This document shows positions 7,179 to 13,152 of a stretch of 16,651 bases of DNA, in pieces. The translations under genes and the position numbers were made by a program. The notes beneath the pieces are model-generated. The model did no database searches, had not been told where the DNA came from, and saw nothing but the letters and a program-made list of their open reading frames with translations. Numbering within the stretch: the first letter of the stretch is position 1; the number at the start of each line of letters is the position of its first letter. This DNA is from Alcaligenaceae bacterium (GTDB lineage Bacteria > Pseudomonadota > Gammaproteobacteria > Burkholderiales > Burkholderiaceae_B), in contig CANCRX010000065.1 in assembly GCA_947380655.1 (NCBI GenBank), forward strand, positions 1 through 16,651, written 5' to 3'.

Positions 7179-8180
7179 ATGAAACATATAAAAAATATGC
7201 ATGAACAAAAAAGACGTAGCCTGTTGCTCGGCCTGACATTGGCCGCTACCTTGGGTGCTGCACCCTTTGTTGCGCAGGCGCAAAATACTGCAGCGTGGGT
7301 GCCTGTCAAACCCATTAAGATGATTGTTCCTTATCCACCTGGTGGCGGCTCCGACGTGATCACGCGGATTGTGGTCTCTGCGTTAGGCGACAAGCTTGGC
7401 CAGCCGGTCATTATCGAAAACAAAGCAGGTGCGAATGGTTCGATCGCGACTGAATTTGTTTTTAATGCAGAACCAGATGGTTACACGCTGCTGATGTCCA
7501 GTGCGGATACCTACTCGATGTATCCTGCACTGTATCCCAATACAAAATTCGTCTCATCGCAGTTTGTGCCAATCGCCCCCGCTGCTGAGGTTAATTTCGT
7601 ACTGATGGGACGCCCCGGTTTGCCCGCTAAAACATTACCTGAGTTAATCGCACTGGCTAAAAAGCAAAAGTTGACCTATTCAAGCTGGGGTAACGGCAGT
7701 GCGGGCCATATCGCCATGTCACAGTTTTTGCTAGTCACCAAGACCGAAATGTTGCATGTCCCCTATCAGGGGGCGGCACCGGCTGCGCAGGCTGCGATGG
7801 CAGATCAGGTTGATTTTGCGATGGTTCCTGCTCCAATGGCCGGAGGCTTTAAATCGAAGATGATTCCTTTCGGTGTGGCTTCGAAAAAGCGTATCGATCT
7901 GATCAAGGAAATTCCCACGCTGACAGAGATTGGTGCCGAAGTCAGCGCACCATCCTGGGTAGGGATTTTGGCACCACCAAAGACCCCGCAAAATGTTGTG
8001 AATACCTTGGCTAAGGCTTTTATTGAAACAATGAAAAACCCCGAGGTCGCTAAAAAACTCAATGATGCCGGTTTGGTACCGCTCTATGGAACGACAAGCG
8101 AGTTCGCTGATTACATCACCAAGGATTTTGCTTTTTGGGGTAATCTGATTCGTGCGGCCGGTATCAAGGTTGATAATTAA
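7179..8180 (+). CDS. Bug/TctC family periplasmic tripartite tricarboxylate receptor
   Basis: This 333-residue protein is a periplasmic solute receptor of the Bug (TctC) family. It has a basic N-terminus, a hydrophobic segment (14-30) and a cleavage site after Ala34 (AQA|QN). An Arg pair (RRSLLL) precedes the core, but the full Tat motif is absent. The mature part has the family's VPYPPGGGSD loop (49-58), GANGSIATEFV and PDGYTLL segments, and the central YSSWGNGSAGH and LHVPYQGAAPAAQA blocks that form the ligand pocket. AAGGAG (7167-7172) lies 6 bp before the ATG and decides the start over the Met at residue 7. It follows the hydratase gene by 33 bp and is probably in the same operon. No TctA/TctB membrane genes are in the window, so it is an orphan receptor that may share a permease encoded elsewhere or act in sensing. 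Its ligand is probably the carboxylated or amide substrate of this operon. Confidence 0.93.
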   Translation: MKHIKNMHEQKRRSLLLGLTLAATLGAAPFVAQAQNTAAWVPVKPIKMIVPYPPGGGSDVITRIVVSALGDKLGQPVIIENKAGANGSIATEFVFNAEPDGYTLLMSSADTYSMYPALYPNTKFVSSQFVPIAPAAEVNFVLMGRPGLPAKTLPELIALAKKQKLTYSSWGNGSAGHIAMSQFLLVTKTEMLHVPYQGAAPAAQAAMADQVDFAMVPAPMAGGFKSKMIPFGVASKKRIDLIKEIPTLTEIGAEVSAPSWVGILAPPKTPQNVVNTLAKAFIETMKNPEVAKKLNDAGLVPLYGTTSEFADYITKDFAFWGNLIRAAGIKVDN

Positions 8181-8200
8181 TCATCACTTGATTTAAAAGG

Positions 8201-8225
8201 CTCGCACCAATCGAATGGGCGCGAG
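8201..8225 (+). other. Small hairpin between the Bug gene and the terminator
   Basis: CTCGCACC (8201-8208) pairs with GGCGCGAG (8218-8225) in 7 of 8 positions, with one A-C mismatch and a 9-base loop. No T-run follows, so it is not a terminator by itself; it could protect the 3' end of the operon mRNA. Confidence 0.3.
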
Positions 8226-8245
8226 TTCAGACTGTGTACGCGTTA

Positions 8246-8281
8246 AAAATGGTCCTGTATCAAACAATACAGGACCATTTT
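8246..8281 (+). terminator. Intrinsic terminator of the hyuA-to-Bug operon (perfect 15-bp stem)
   Basis: AAAATGGTCCTGTAT (8246-8260) and ATACAGGACCATTTT (8267-8281) are exact reverse complements separated by the 6-base loop CAAACA. The 3' arm ends in TTTT and continues ATT, and the 5' arm begins with A residues, so it could work in both directions. It lies 65 bp after the receptor stop and 45 bp before the glutathione transferase start, separating the two units. Confidence 0.85.
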
Positions 8282-8326
8282 ATTAAGCATGCTTGTAAAT
8301 TCATTTTTGCATAATAAGGTTTTCTG

Positions 8327-8953
8327 ATGACGATTCAGTTTTTTGCGTTTGATACGCCCAACGGCCGAAAAATTTCAGTTGCACTCGAAGAGATGGGGCT
8401 GCCATACGAAGTGAAGTCGATCAACATCACTAAAGACGAGCAATTCAGCCCTGAGTTTTTAGCCATCAGTCCTAACAATAAAATCCCTGCGATCGTTGAT
8501 CCGGATGGTCCCGCCGGCCAGTCCGTCAGCGTGTTTGAGTCTGGGGCAATTTTGATTTATCTGGCAGAAAAAACAGGCAAATTTTTACCAAAAGAAGGTG
8601 CGGCGCGTATTGCTGTGTTTGAGTGGTTGATGTTTCAGATGGCAGGTTTTGGCCCTATTCCTGGCCAGGTACATCACTTTATTGGTCTGGAGAACGAGGA
8701 GGATAAGCGCTACGGACTGAAACGGTTTATGAATGAAACCCGACGCTTGTATGGAGTGATGGATAAGCGTTTGGCGACGCGTCAATTTTTTGCAGATGAT
8801 ATGTCGATTGCGGATTTTGCGATACTTGGCTGGGCTTGGCGGCACCAGCGTCATCAGGTTGACCTGAATGAGTTTCCAAACGTAAAACGCTGGTACGAAA
8901 TGATGATGGCCAGACCTGCCGTACAGCGAGGGTTTGCTGTGGCACTGAAATAA
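8327..8953 (+). CDS. yfcG: YfcG-like (Nu-class) glutathione transferase
   Basis: This 208-residue protein closely follows E. coli YfcG, a Nu-class/Ure2p-like glutathione transferase with disulfide-bond reductase activity. The N-terminal thioredoxin-fold domain has the TPNG motif (10-13) in place of a catalytic Ser, Tyr or Cys; Thr10 and Asn12 correspond to the residues that contact glutathione in YfcG. EEMGLPYE, SPNNKIPAIVD (48-58) and VFESGAILIYLAEKTG (69-84) include the cis-proline and the glutathione gamma-glutamyl site (Glu71-Ser72). The helical C-terminal domain has the family's GFGPIPGQVHHF and MSIADFAILGW (N-capping box) segments. A weak TAAGG site (8315-8319) lies 7 bp before the ATG. 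It is downstream of a strong terminator, so it probably has its own promoter, though none was convincingly seen. Likely role: glutathione-dependent redox protection. Confidence 0.9.
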   Translation: MTIQFFAFDTPNGRKISVALEEMGLPYEVKSINITKDEQFSPEFLAISPNNKIPAIVDPDGPAGQSVSVFESGAILIYLAEKTGKFLPKEGAARIAVFEWLMFQMAGFGPIPGQVHHFIGLENEEDKRYGLKRFMNETRRLYGVMDKRLATRQFFADDMSIADFAILGWAWRHQRHQVDLNEFPNVKRWYEMMMARPAVQRGFAVALK

Positions 8954-9001
8954 TCAGCCCTTAGCCGTTAAGCACCCTCGCGCCTCATCCTATCTTACGG
9001 T

Positions 9002-9448
9002 TTAGTCGTGGTGATGCATGAGTAACTTGCTCAGTTCATTCGCTGCCATATGGGTATAGTCTTTGTTAACTTCCTTGACGATTTTCGCGGCCAACGCTGC
9101 TGGCATGTGCTGTCGCATGCCGCCTAAGGCGACGGGAGAGGCAATCAGAACCATTTCTGTGCATTGACCGGACTGAACATCAAAGGTCAGACCATCGATG
9201 AGCAGTTGCAGAAAATCATGTTTTTCTGCAGCCTGGGGATCTTTTGGCTCAAGGGCGGATTTGTGATGTCCTTGGCCGCCTAGCGCCTGCGAGGTATTGT
9301 CATGACCATTATCGCGTTTACGGGCATTGTGCTGGTCAACGGCGCGCAACAATTTCAGACTGATTTCGCCAATCTCACCAACGTTTTCATAGATGTTGGC
9401 ACGACCGCCGTCTGCCACAACTACCCAAGCATTTCTGGAAATAATCAT
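9002..9448 (-). CDS. Host-attachment / baeRF-type protein
   Basis: This 148-residue protein resembles the bacterial 'required for attachment to host cells' family, now linked to the baeRF group related to archaeal release factor eRF1. Supporting segments are AWVVVADGGRANIYE at the N-terminus (7-21), a hydrophilic middle rich in Gly, His and Lys, EMVLIASPVALGGMR and AKIVKEVNKDYTHM near the C-terminus, and a His-rich end (LLMHHHD). There is no signal peptide or membrane segment, so it is probably cytoplasmic despite the old family name. In the baeRF view these proteins may act on ribosomes or RNA, but the function is not established. The start is supported by GAGG (complement of 9456-9459) 7 bp upstream. 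It is convergent with the glutathione transferase gene (48 bp apart) and divergent from the DUF1275 gene. Confidence 0.82.
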   Translation of the reverse strand: MIISRNAWVVVADGGRANIYENVGEIGEISLKLLRAVDQHNARKRDNGHDNTSQALGGQGHHKSALEPKDPQAAEKHDFLQLLIDGLTFDVQSGQCTEMVLIASPVALGGMRQHMPAALAAKIVKEVNKDYTHMAANELSKLLMHHHD

Positions 9449-9500
9449 ATGTTTACCTCAATCCTTAAGTGAAATCTGCAAGCGCAGACGTGTTGATTGA

Positions 9501-9546
9501 TCTTAGTCTTGAAAAACTAAGAAATACCAATAAACATACCTATAAT
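9501..9546 (+). promoter_or_regulatory. Inverted repeat and perfect -10 hexamer upstream of the DUF1275 operon
   Basis: The 169-bp divergent gap (9449-9617) contains a 7-bp inverted repeat, TCTTAGT (9501-9507) and ACTAAGA (9516-9522), with an 8-bp spacer, and then TATAAT (9541-9546). No good -35 lies 16-18 bp before the TATAAT, which would suit an activator-dependent promoter with the inverted repeat as binding site. The repeat is also upstream of the leftward host-attachment gene, so it might serve both. Low certainty. Confidence 0.35.
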
Positions 9547-9617
9547 CAGCAGAAACCTTGTTTAAGATCAAATGCCTTAAAAAGAGTATCTGGATTCAAG
9601 TCGCTTAACATCACAAC

Positions 9618-10418
9618 ATGGCCATACAAACCCTTCATCGCTTGACGAGTACTCAGCGAACCCAGCGAGCCAACTATCAGTTAGGGGCATATCTGGCTTT
9701 TGTTGCGGGAGCGGTCAATGCCGGTGGTTTTATGGCGATTGGTCAGTACACCTCGCATATGACCGGTATTGTGTCCAGCATAGGGGATCACTTCGCGTTA
9801 GCGAGTTTGTTGCCCGTGTTGGGCGGCCTATCCATGCTCGCTTCCTTTGTATTGGGCGCGGTGGTCACTGCGCTCTTAGTGAATTGGGGCAGGCGCCACA
9901 AAATCCATAGCGAATTCACGTTACCGCTTTTGCTTGAGGCGGTCGTATTGTTATTGTTTGGATTGGCTGGAGCCTATCTTCATCTGTATAAACCGTTAAC
10001 GATACCCACCATCGCCTTGATGCTTTGCTTTGTGATGGGACTCCAAAACGCCATCATTACTAAAATTTCCAGAGCTGAAATCCGAACGACCCATATGACC
10101 GGGATCGTGACGGATATCGGGATAGAACTTGGCCGATTACTTTACTGGAATAAGTCAATCGAGGGCAATCAAACCCATCTGGTCGTCGCCAATCGTCAAA
10201 AACTCAAAGCGCATTTATTGATTTTCGGGATGTTTTTGTTTGGTGGCATTATCGGTGCTGTGAGTTTTAAAACCACAGGTTATATCTCGGTCATGCCCAT
10301 TTCAGTTTCTTTGATTATCATTTCGTCTTTGCAGATCTATCGTGATTTAAAGCGCTTTATTAAAAACAGACAAGCATTACGACTAATGAACCGGCGTGTA
10401 AAAACGGATGAGATATGA
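9618..10418 (+). CDS. DUF1275 / YoaK family integral membrane protein
   Basis: This 266-residue hydrophobic protein belongs to the DUF1275 (YoaK) family. About six to seven membrane segments can be seen: roughly 24-41, 62-89, 102-124, 128-147, 198-217 and 223-241. The family hallmark is FVAGAVNAGGFMAIGQYTSH plus MTG (28-50). A second copy of the core, TTHMTGIVTDIG (158-169), mirrors TSHMTGIVSSIG (45-56), showing internal two-fold repetition. The C-terminus is basic (KRFIKNRQALRLMNRR) and presumably cytoplasmic. The biochemical role of the family is unknown. The ATG at 9618 has no clear ribosome site, so the start is the least certain point. Its stop overlaps the start of the CYTH-like gene (ATGA, 10415-10418), making it the first gene of a five-gene coupled cluster. 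Confidence 0.85.
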   Translation: MAIQTLHRLTSTQRTQRANYQLGAYLAFVAGAVNAGGFMAIGQYTSHMTGIVSSIGDHFALASLLPVLGGLSMLASFVLGAVVTALLVNWGRRHKIHSEFTLPLLLEAVVLLLFGLAGAYLHLYKPLTIPTIALMLCFVMGLQNAIITKISRAEIRTTHMTGIVTDIGIELGRLLYWNKSIEGNQTHLVVANRQKLKAHLLIFGMFLFGGIIGAVSFKTTGYISVMPISVSLIIISSLQIYRDLKRFIKNRQALRLMNRRVKTDEI

Positions 10419-11242
10419 AACTCGATAAACGCATCACGAATCGTGAATTCAAACTGTTATTGAAACCTGAGGGTCTTGATCGCAGGAGTCGTATCGATCA
10501 GTTGAGTTCGCTCCTGGTTTCTTTTTGCAAAAAAACAGGGGTTGATTTTTTTCACCTGGATAATGCCGATACGGGGCTGCGTAATGTCTATTTTTATGAC
10601 ACGCCTGGCGAGCATTTCAGGCATAACAACTTGATTCTCCGGGTCCGCGAATCTCGTCAAAATGTCTGGGTCGATGACTGGTGCGAGGTGACCTTCAAAT
10701 GTCGCGCTCCAACCTTGAAAGAATCACTGCATTACAGTCCGATGCCCAATGGTGCGCATAAATCGCGCCTGCGCCTGAAAGAAGAAATACTTCGCGGAGA
10801 TGGATTGGGAACGGAACGCATGATTTATTCAAATAATGCGATCCTTGATACAGTGCCGATTGATCGAATTTTTGATCGCAGTTTGAAAAGTGTGGCTGAA
10901 TTTTTCCCCGATATGAAAAAGATGGGTGCAGAGGGTCGACTACCTGTGCGAATCGTTGGGGGCAGGACCAATAAGATTCTTGAAGCTTGCTTACCTCTGG
11001 GTAATCTGGTGTTTGGGGATAATGTGCAGGCACATTGCGATATCGGTATCTGGATGCGTAGCGTGGGCGATCCGATTGTCGGTGAGTTAGCCTTTTCTTA
11101 TCGTGTCAATAAACTCAATCGCGAGGACACCAAGGCCCATAAAAAAGCGAATACTTTTTTTAAGGATCTACAATTCGCTATCCCCGATTGGTTAGCCAGT
11201 GGTTCGACTAAAACAGCACTGGTTTATGGAAAGCCGGAATGA
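10415..11242 (+). CDS. CYTH-like / triphosphate tunnel fold protein (divergent)
   Basis: This 275-residue soluble protein has no signal peptide. It resembles the CYTH/TTM (triphosphate tunnel metalloenzyme) superfamily: an N-terminal charged strand NREFKLLLKP (9-18) in the place of the ExExK motif but with only Glu11 and Lys13; NVYFYDTPG (57-65), as in the superfamily's Y-F-D-T segment; LILRVRE (73-79) with Arg76 and Arg78; a CEVTFK strand (90-95) with Lys95; RLRLKEEI (118-125); and later strands with CDIGIW (208-213) and VGELAFSYR (222-230). Members bind triphosphate compounds in a beta-tunnel and hydrolyse or transfer phosphates. It is longer than typical single-domain members. Its start and stop overlap the neighbouring DUF1275 and ChrA genes by 4 bp each, so it probably works with those membrane proteins. 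The fold is an inference from motifs and the activity is unproven. Confidence 0.6.
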   Translation: MKLDKRITNREFKLLLKPEGLDRRSRIDQLSSLLVSFCKKTGVDFFHLDNADTGLRNVYFYDTPGEHFRHNNLILRVRESRQNVWVDDWCEVTFKCRAPTLKESLHYSPMPNGAHKSRLRLKEEILRGDGLGTERMIYSNNAILDTVPIDRIFDRSLKSVAEFFPDMKKMGAEGRLPVRIVGGRTNKILEACLPLGNLVFGDNVQAHCDIGIWMRSVGDPIVGELAFSYRVNKLNREDTKAHKKANTFFKDLQFAIPDWLASGSTKTALVYGKPE

Positions 11243-11853
11243 GCACTCCCAAATCTCCTGATCAAGCGAATGATGCGCAGGCAATCACGCCCTCCACATC
11301 AATGCTTTGGCAGCTTTTTTACGAGTTTCTGGTGATCGGTGCGGTCAGTTTCGGCGGTGGCATCGTTGCCTATGAAAGGATTCTGCTGATAGAAAAGCGC
11401 AAGTGGTTGACTGCCGATGAGTTTATGGCGACGTTGGCGCTTAGCCAGACCATGCCCGGACTGAATTCAGTCAATCTGGCGGTATTGGCGGGTAATCAGG
11501 TTTTAGGAACATTAGGCGCGATTGCTGCGGCCCTCGGGTTAATTATTCCTGGCGCTGTATTTGTTTTGATTGCTGGTGTTGCATACAGCGCGGGTCAAGA
11601 CCACCCCCTGGTCAATATGTTGCTGGCCGGCGTGGCGGCCGGCGCGACAGGACTGATTGCTGCGATTACGTTCAAGATTGGTTCAAATCATTTTCGTCAC
11701 ATCAAATCGCTCGCGATCATTCTAAGCACTTTTATTTTAATGAGTGTATTCAAGCTATCGCTGATTTGGGTTTTGGTCCTCATGGGACCCATTTCATTAT
11801 TTATTTATCGTCCCCAAGCCGGGCATGAACAATCCAAACAGGAGGGCGTGTGA
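11239..11853 (+). CDS. Short-chain chromate transporter family protein, first half (ChrA-like)
   Basis: This 204-residue membrane protein corresponds to one half of the two-domain CHR (ChrA) transporters. After a polar N-terminus (1-20) it has the family motifs FLVIGAVSFGGG (30-41), KRKWLTADEF (53-62) and LALSQTMPG (66-74), then NLAVLAGNQVLGTLGA with Gly-rich membrane helices and IIPGAVFVLIAG. Single-domain CHR proteins usually occur as adjacent pairs of opposite membrane orientation, as here. Known members export chromate, but many CHR proteins have no proven substrate and no chrB or other resistance gene is nearby. The start ATG at 11239 overlaps the stop of the CYTH-like gene, and the gene runs straight into its partner at 11853. 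Likely location: inner membrane. Confidence 0.88.
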   Translation: MSTPKSPDQANDAQAITPSTSMLWQLFYEFLVIGAVSFGGGIVAYERILLIEKRKWLTADEFMATLALSQTMPGLNSVNLAVLAGNQVLGTLGAIAAALGLIIPGAVFVLIAGVAYSAGQDHPLVNMLLAGVAAGATGLIAAITFKIGSNHFRHIKSLAIILSTFILMSVFKLSLIWVLVLMGPISLFIYRPQAGHEQSKQEGV

Positions 11854-12386
11854 TGGCTGCATTGCTTCACCTGGCCTTGACGTTTGGGATGTTGTCCTTA
11901 CTGGCCGTCGGTGGCGGGACGGCGGTATTGCCTGAAATGCAAACAGTACTTGCCCAACAGTTCAATATCGATCACACCACCTTCGTGCATATCTATAGTA
12001 TTGGTCAATTGTCGCCAGGGCCCAATATGATGATGGTGCTGGTGTTTGGCTTTCAGGTAGCAGGCTTGCTGGGAGCCGCAGTCGTGTTGCTCTCCTTCTT
12101 TCTGCCCTCCAGTATTTTGTGCCTCTCTGTTGGCAGGCTGTGGGCCAGGATTGGTGAGCGACCCTGGCGCCGTGCCGTCCAGAATGCGCTGGAGCCTATA
12201 TCGATCGGCCTGATGTGTTCGGGTGTCTATGCGGTCGCCAAGGCTGCGGTCATTGGGCCGTTGACCCTCGTGATGGCTGCGGTGACCCTGGTTGTGATCC
12301 TGTTTACACGTGTCAATCCTGTATTCATGATTCTGGGTGCGGGAGTCGCGGGCGCTGCACTGATGCATTTTTTTGGTCTTAAATGA
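11853..12386 (+). CDS. Short-chain chromate transporter family protein, second half (ChrA-like)
   Basis: This is the partner of the preceding gene, 177 residues. The start chosen is the ATG at 11853, sharing one base with the upstream TGA, because AGGAGGG (11840-11846) is then 6 bp away; the GTG at 11850 would leave only 3 bp. Motifs are FGMLSLLAVGGGTAVLPEMQ (11-30), IGQLSPGPNMMM (50-61) and VFGFQVAGLLGA, matching the GGG and Q-SPGP blocks of the CHR family and parallel to the GGG and SQTMPG blocks of the first half. About five to six hydrophobic segments follow. Together the two proteins should form a heterodimeric inner-membrane transporter for chromate or another oxyanion. The substrate is not shown by the sequence. 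Its stop overlaps the YggU start by 4 bp (12383-12386). Confidence 0.88.
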   Translation: MAALLHLALTFGMLSLLAVGGGTAVLPEMQTVLAQQFNIDHTTFVHIYSIGQLSPGPNMMMVLVFGFQVAGLLGAAVVLLSFFLPSSILCLSVGRLWARIGERPWRRAVQNALEPISIGLMCSGVYAVAKAAVIGPLTLVMAAVTLVVILFTRVNPVFMILGAGVAGAALMHFFGLK

Positions 12387-12676
12387 GTTGGATTGGTCTG
12401 CATAAAGAGGGTGTAACCCTTTTGCTGCACTGCCAGCCCGGTGCGAAAGTATCCAGAGTCGTGGGGGAACATGGCGAGCGCCTGAAAATATCTCTGAATG
12501 CCCCGGCTGTGGATAACAAGGCAAACGACGTACTGATTGTCTGGTTGTCTGATTGTCTGAACATACCGCGTAAACAGATCGAGTTGCTTTCAGGACATAC
12601 CAGCCGTCAAAAGCGCGTATTAATACGTGGTCTGGATGTAGAACAAACCCGTGCAATGCTATATCCCTCTCTTTAG
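12383..12676 (+). CDS. yggU: YggU / DUF167 family small protein
   Basis: This 97-residue protein matches the DUF167 (UPF0235, YggU) family in length and pattern: LLLHCQPGAKVSRVVGEHG (13-31), LKISLNAPAVDNKANDVL (34-51; the family's A-P-x-D-x-K-AN block), then IELLSGHTSRQKRVLIRG (66-83; the G-x-x-SR-K block). These are small cytoplasmic alpha/beta proteins of unknown function, often encoded next to YggT-like membrane proteins. Here it follows the ChrA pair with a 4-bp ATGA overlap and ends the five-gene run. No terminator is seen between its stop and the promoter at 12680. Family is clear, function unknown. Confidence 0.9.
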   Translation: MSWIGLHKEGVTLLLHCQPGAKVSRVVGEHGERLKISLNAPAVDNKANDVLIVWLSDCLNIPRKQIELLSGHTSRQKRVLIRGLDVEQTRAMLYPSL

Positions 12677-12679
12677 ACG

Positions 12680-12708
12680 TTGACAGTCAGGGTGCCAGGC
12701 AATATAAA
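12680..12708 (+). promoter_or_regulatory. Near-consensus sigma-70 promoter
   Basis: TTGACA (12680-12685) and TATAAA (12703-12708) are separated by exactly 17 bp, matching 11 of 12 consensus bases. The -35 begins 4 bp after the YggU stop. Transcription would begin near 12715, giving a leader of about 55 nt before the SCP2-like gene at 12769. Confidence 0.75.
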
Positions 12709-12725
12709 TAGCAATCAAGATCCTG

Positions 12726-12741
12726 CCACCTTATAAGGCGG
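12726..12741 (+). promoter_or_regulatory. Palindrome just downstream of the promoter (possible operator)
   Basis: CCACCTTATAAGGCGG contains a perfect 10-bp palindrome CCTTATAAGG (12729-12738), extended by a mismatched A/C pair and then two more complementary pairs. It lies about 10 to 27 bp after the expected start of transcription, where a repressor could block elongation. The regulator is unknown. Confidence 0.35.
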
Positions 12742-12768
12742 GGCAACTAAAACGATCGGGTGAGAGAC

Positions 12769-13152
12769 ATGACAGGCAGTCAAACTGCCGCCGGGGCGCA
12801 GCTTTTGCAGCGTTTTCGTGCGCGAGCGATATCTTTTTCAAAACCACGCTTATTCAGTGCGGACATACTGGTGCAGTTCGCCGATGTACCTGTGATTGTT
12901 CGGGTTCGCGATGGCAGCGTGACGGAGATTGTCGAGCACCGTGTGCCGCTACAGTCTTCCGATTTTTCGATTAAAGGTTCCTCTGAGGGCTGGACTAAAT
13001 TTTGGCAGTCGATGCCACCTGCGGGATGGCACGATATCTTTGCGTTGAGTAAGCGCAAAGAATTTGCAATTGAAGGCAACCTGCAGCCATTGATGGCTCA
13101 CCTGCAATACGTCAAAGATCTGATGGCTTGTGCGCGGGAGTCGATGAAATGA
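12769..13152 (+). CDS. Small SCP2-like (sterol carrier fold) protein
   Basis: The start taken is the ATG at 12769 (127 residues), with a GAGAG-type ribosome site just upstream; a GTG at 12760 is an alternative. The protein is soluble with no signal peptide. Its pattern (an N-terminal helix, a strand FSADILVQFADVPVIVRVRDGSV near 29-51, then DFSIKGSSEGWTKFWQ, and a C-terminal EFAIEGNLQPLMAHLQYVKDL) resembles the SCP2 sterol-carrier domain, in which a small hydrophobic ligand is bound between a sheet and helices. Homology is weak and judged by eye. The stop overlaps the next start (ATGA, 13149-13152), so it is translated with the alpha/beta hydrolase and may carry or present that enzyme's lipophilic substrate. 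That role is inference. Confidence 0.5.
   Translation: MTGSQTAAGAQLLQRFRARAISFSKPRLFSADILVQFADVPVIVRVRDGSVTEIVEHRVPLQSSDFSIKGSSEGWTKFWQSMPPAGWHDIFALSKRKEFAIEGNLQPLMAHLQYVKDLMACARESMK

Noticed and set aside
8281..8326. Promoter for the glutathione transferase gene (CATAAT at 8310-8315)
   Set aside because: It would start transcription almost at the ATG and has no matching -35; no convincing promoter was found.
8954..9001. Possible bidirectional terminator (CCGTTAAG ... CTTACGG) between the convergent glutathione transferase and host-attachment genes
   Set aside because: The stem needs a bulge, has a loop of about 20 bases and no T-run on either strand.
11239..12386. Frameshifted single ChrA gene split in two by a sequencing or mutational error
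   Set aside because: Each half has its own start and N-terminal features, there is an AGGAGGG site before the second, and paired short CHR proteins are a known arrangement.
11898..12656. Reverse-strand open frame of 252 codons opposite the second ChrA half and YggU
   Set aside because: The peptide is rich in His, Gln and Arg without domain structure, and the forward strand encodes two recognisable families; it is a shadow frame.
13128..13148. GTG start of the alpha/beta hydrolase at 13128
   Set aside because: The ATG at 13149 has a GGGAG site at good spacing and the same 4-bp overlap style as neighbouring genes; the extra seven residues show no family similarity.
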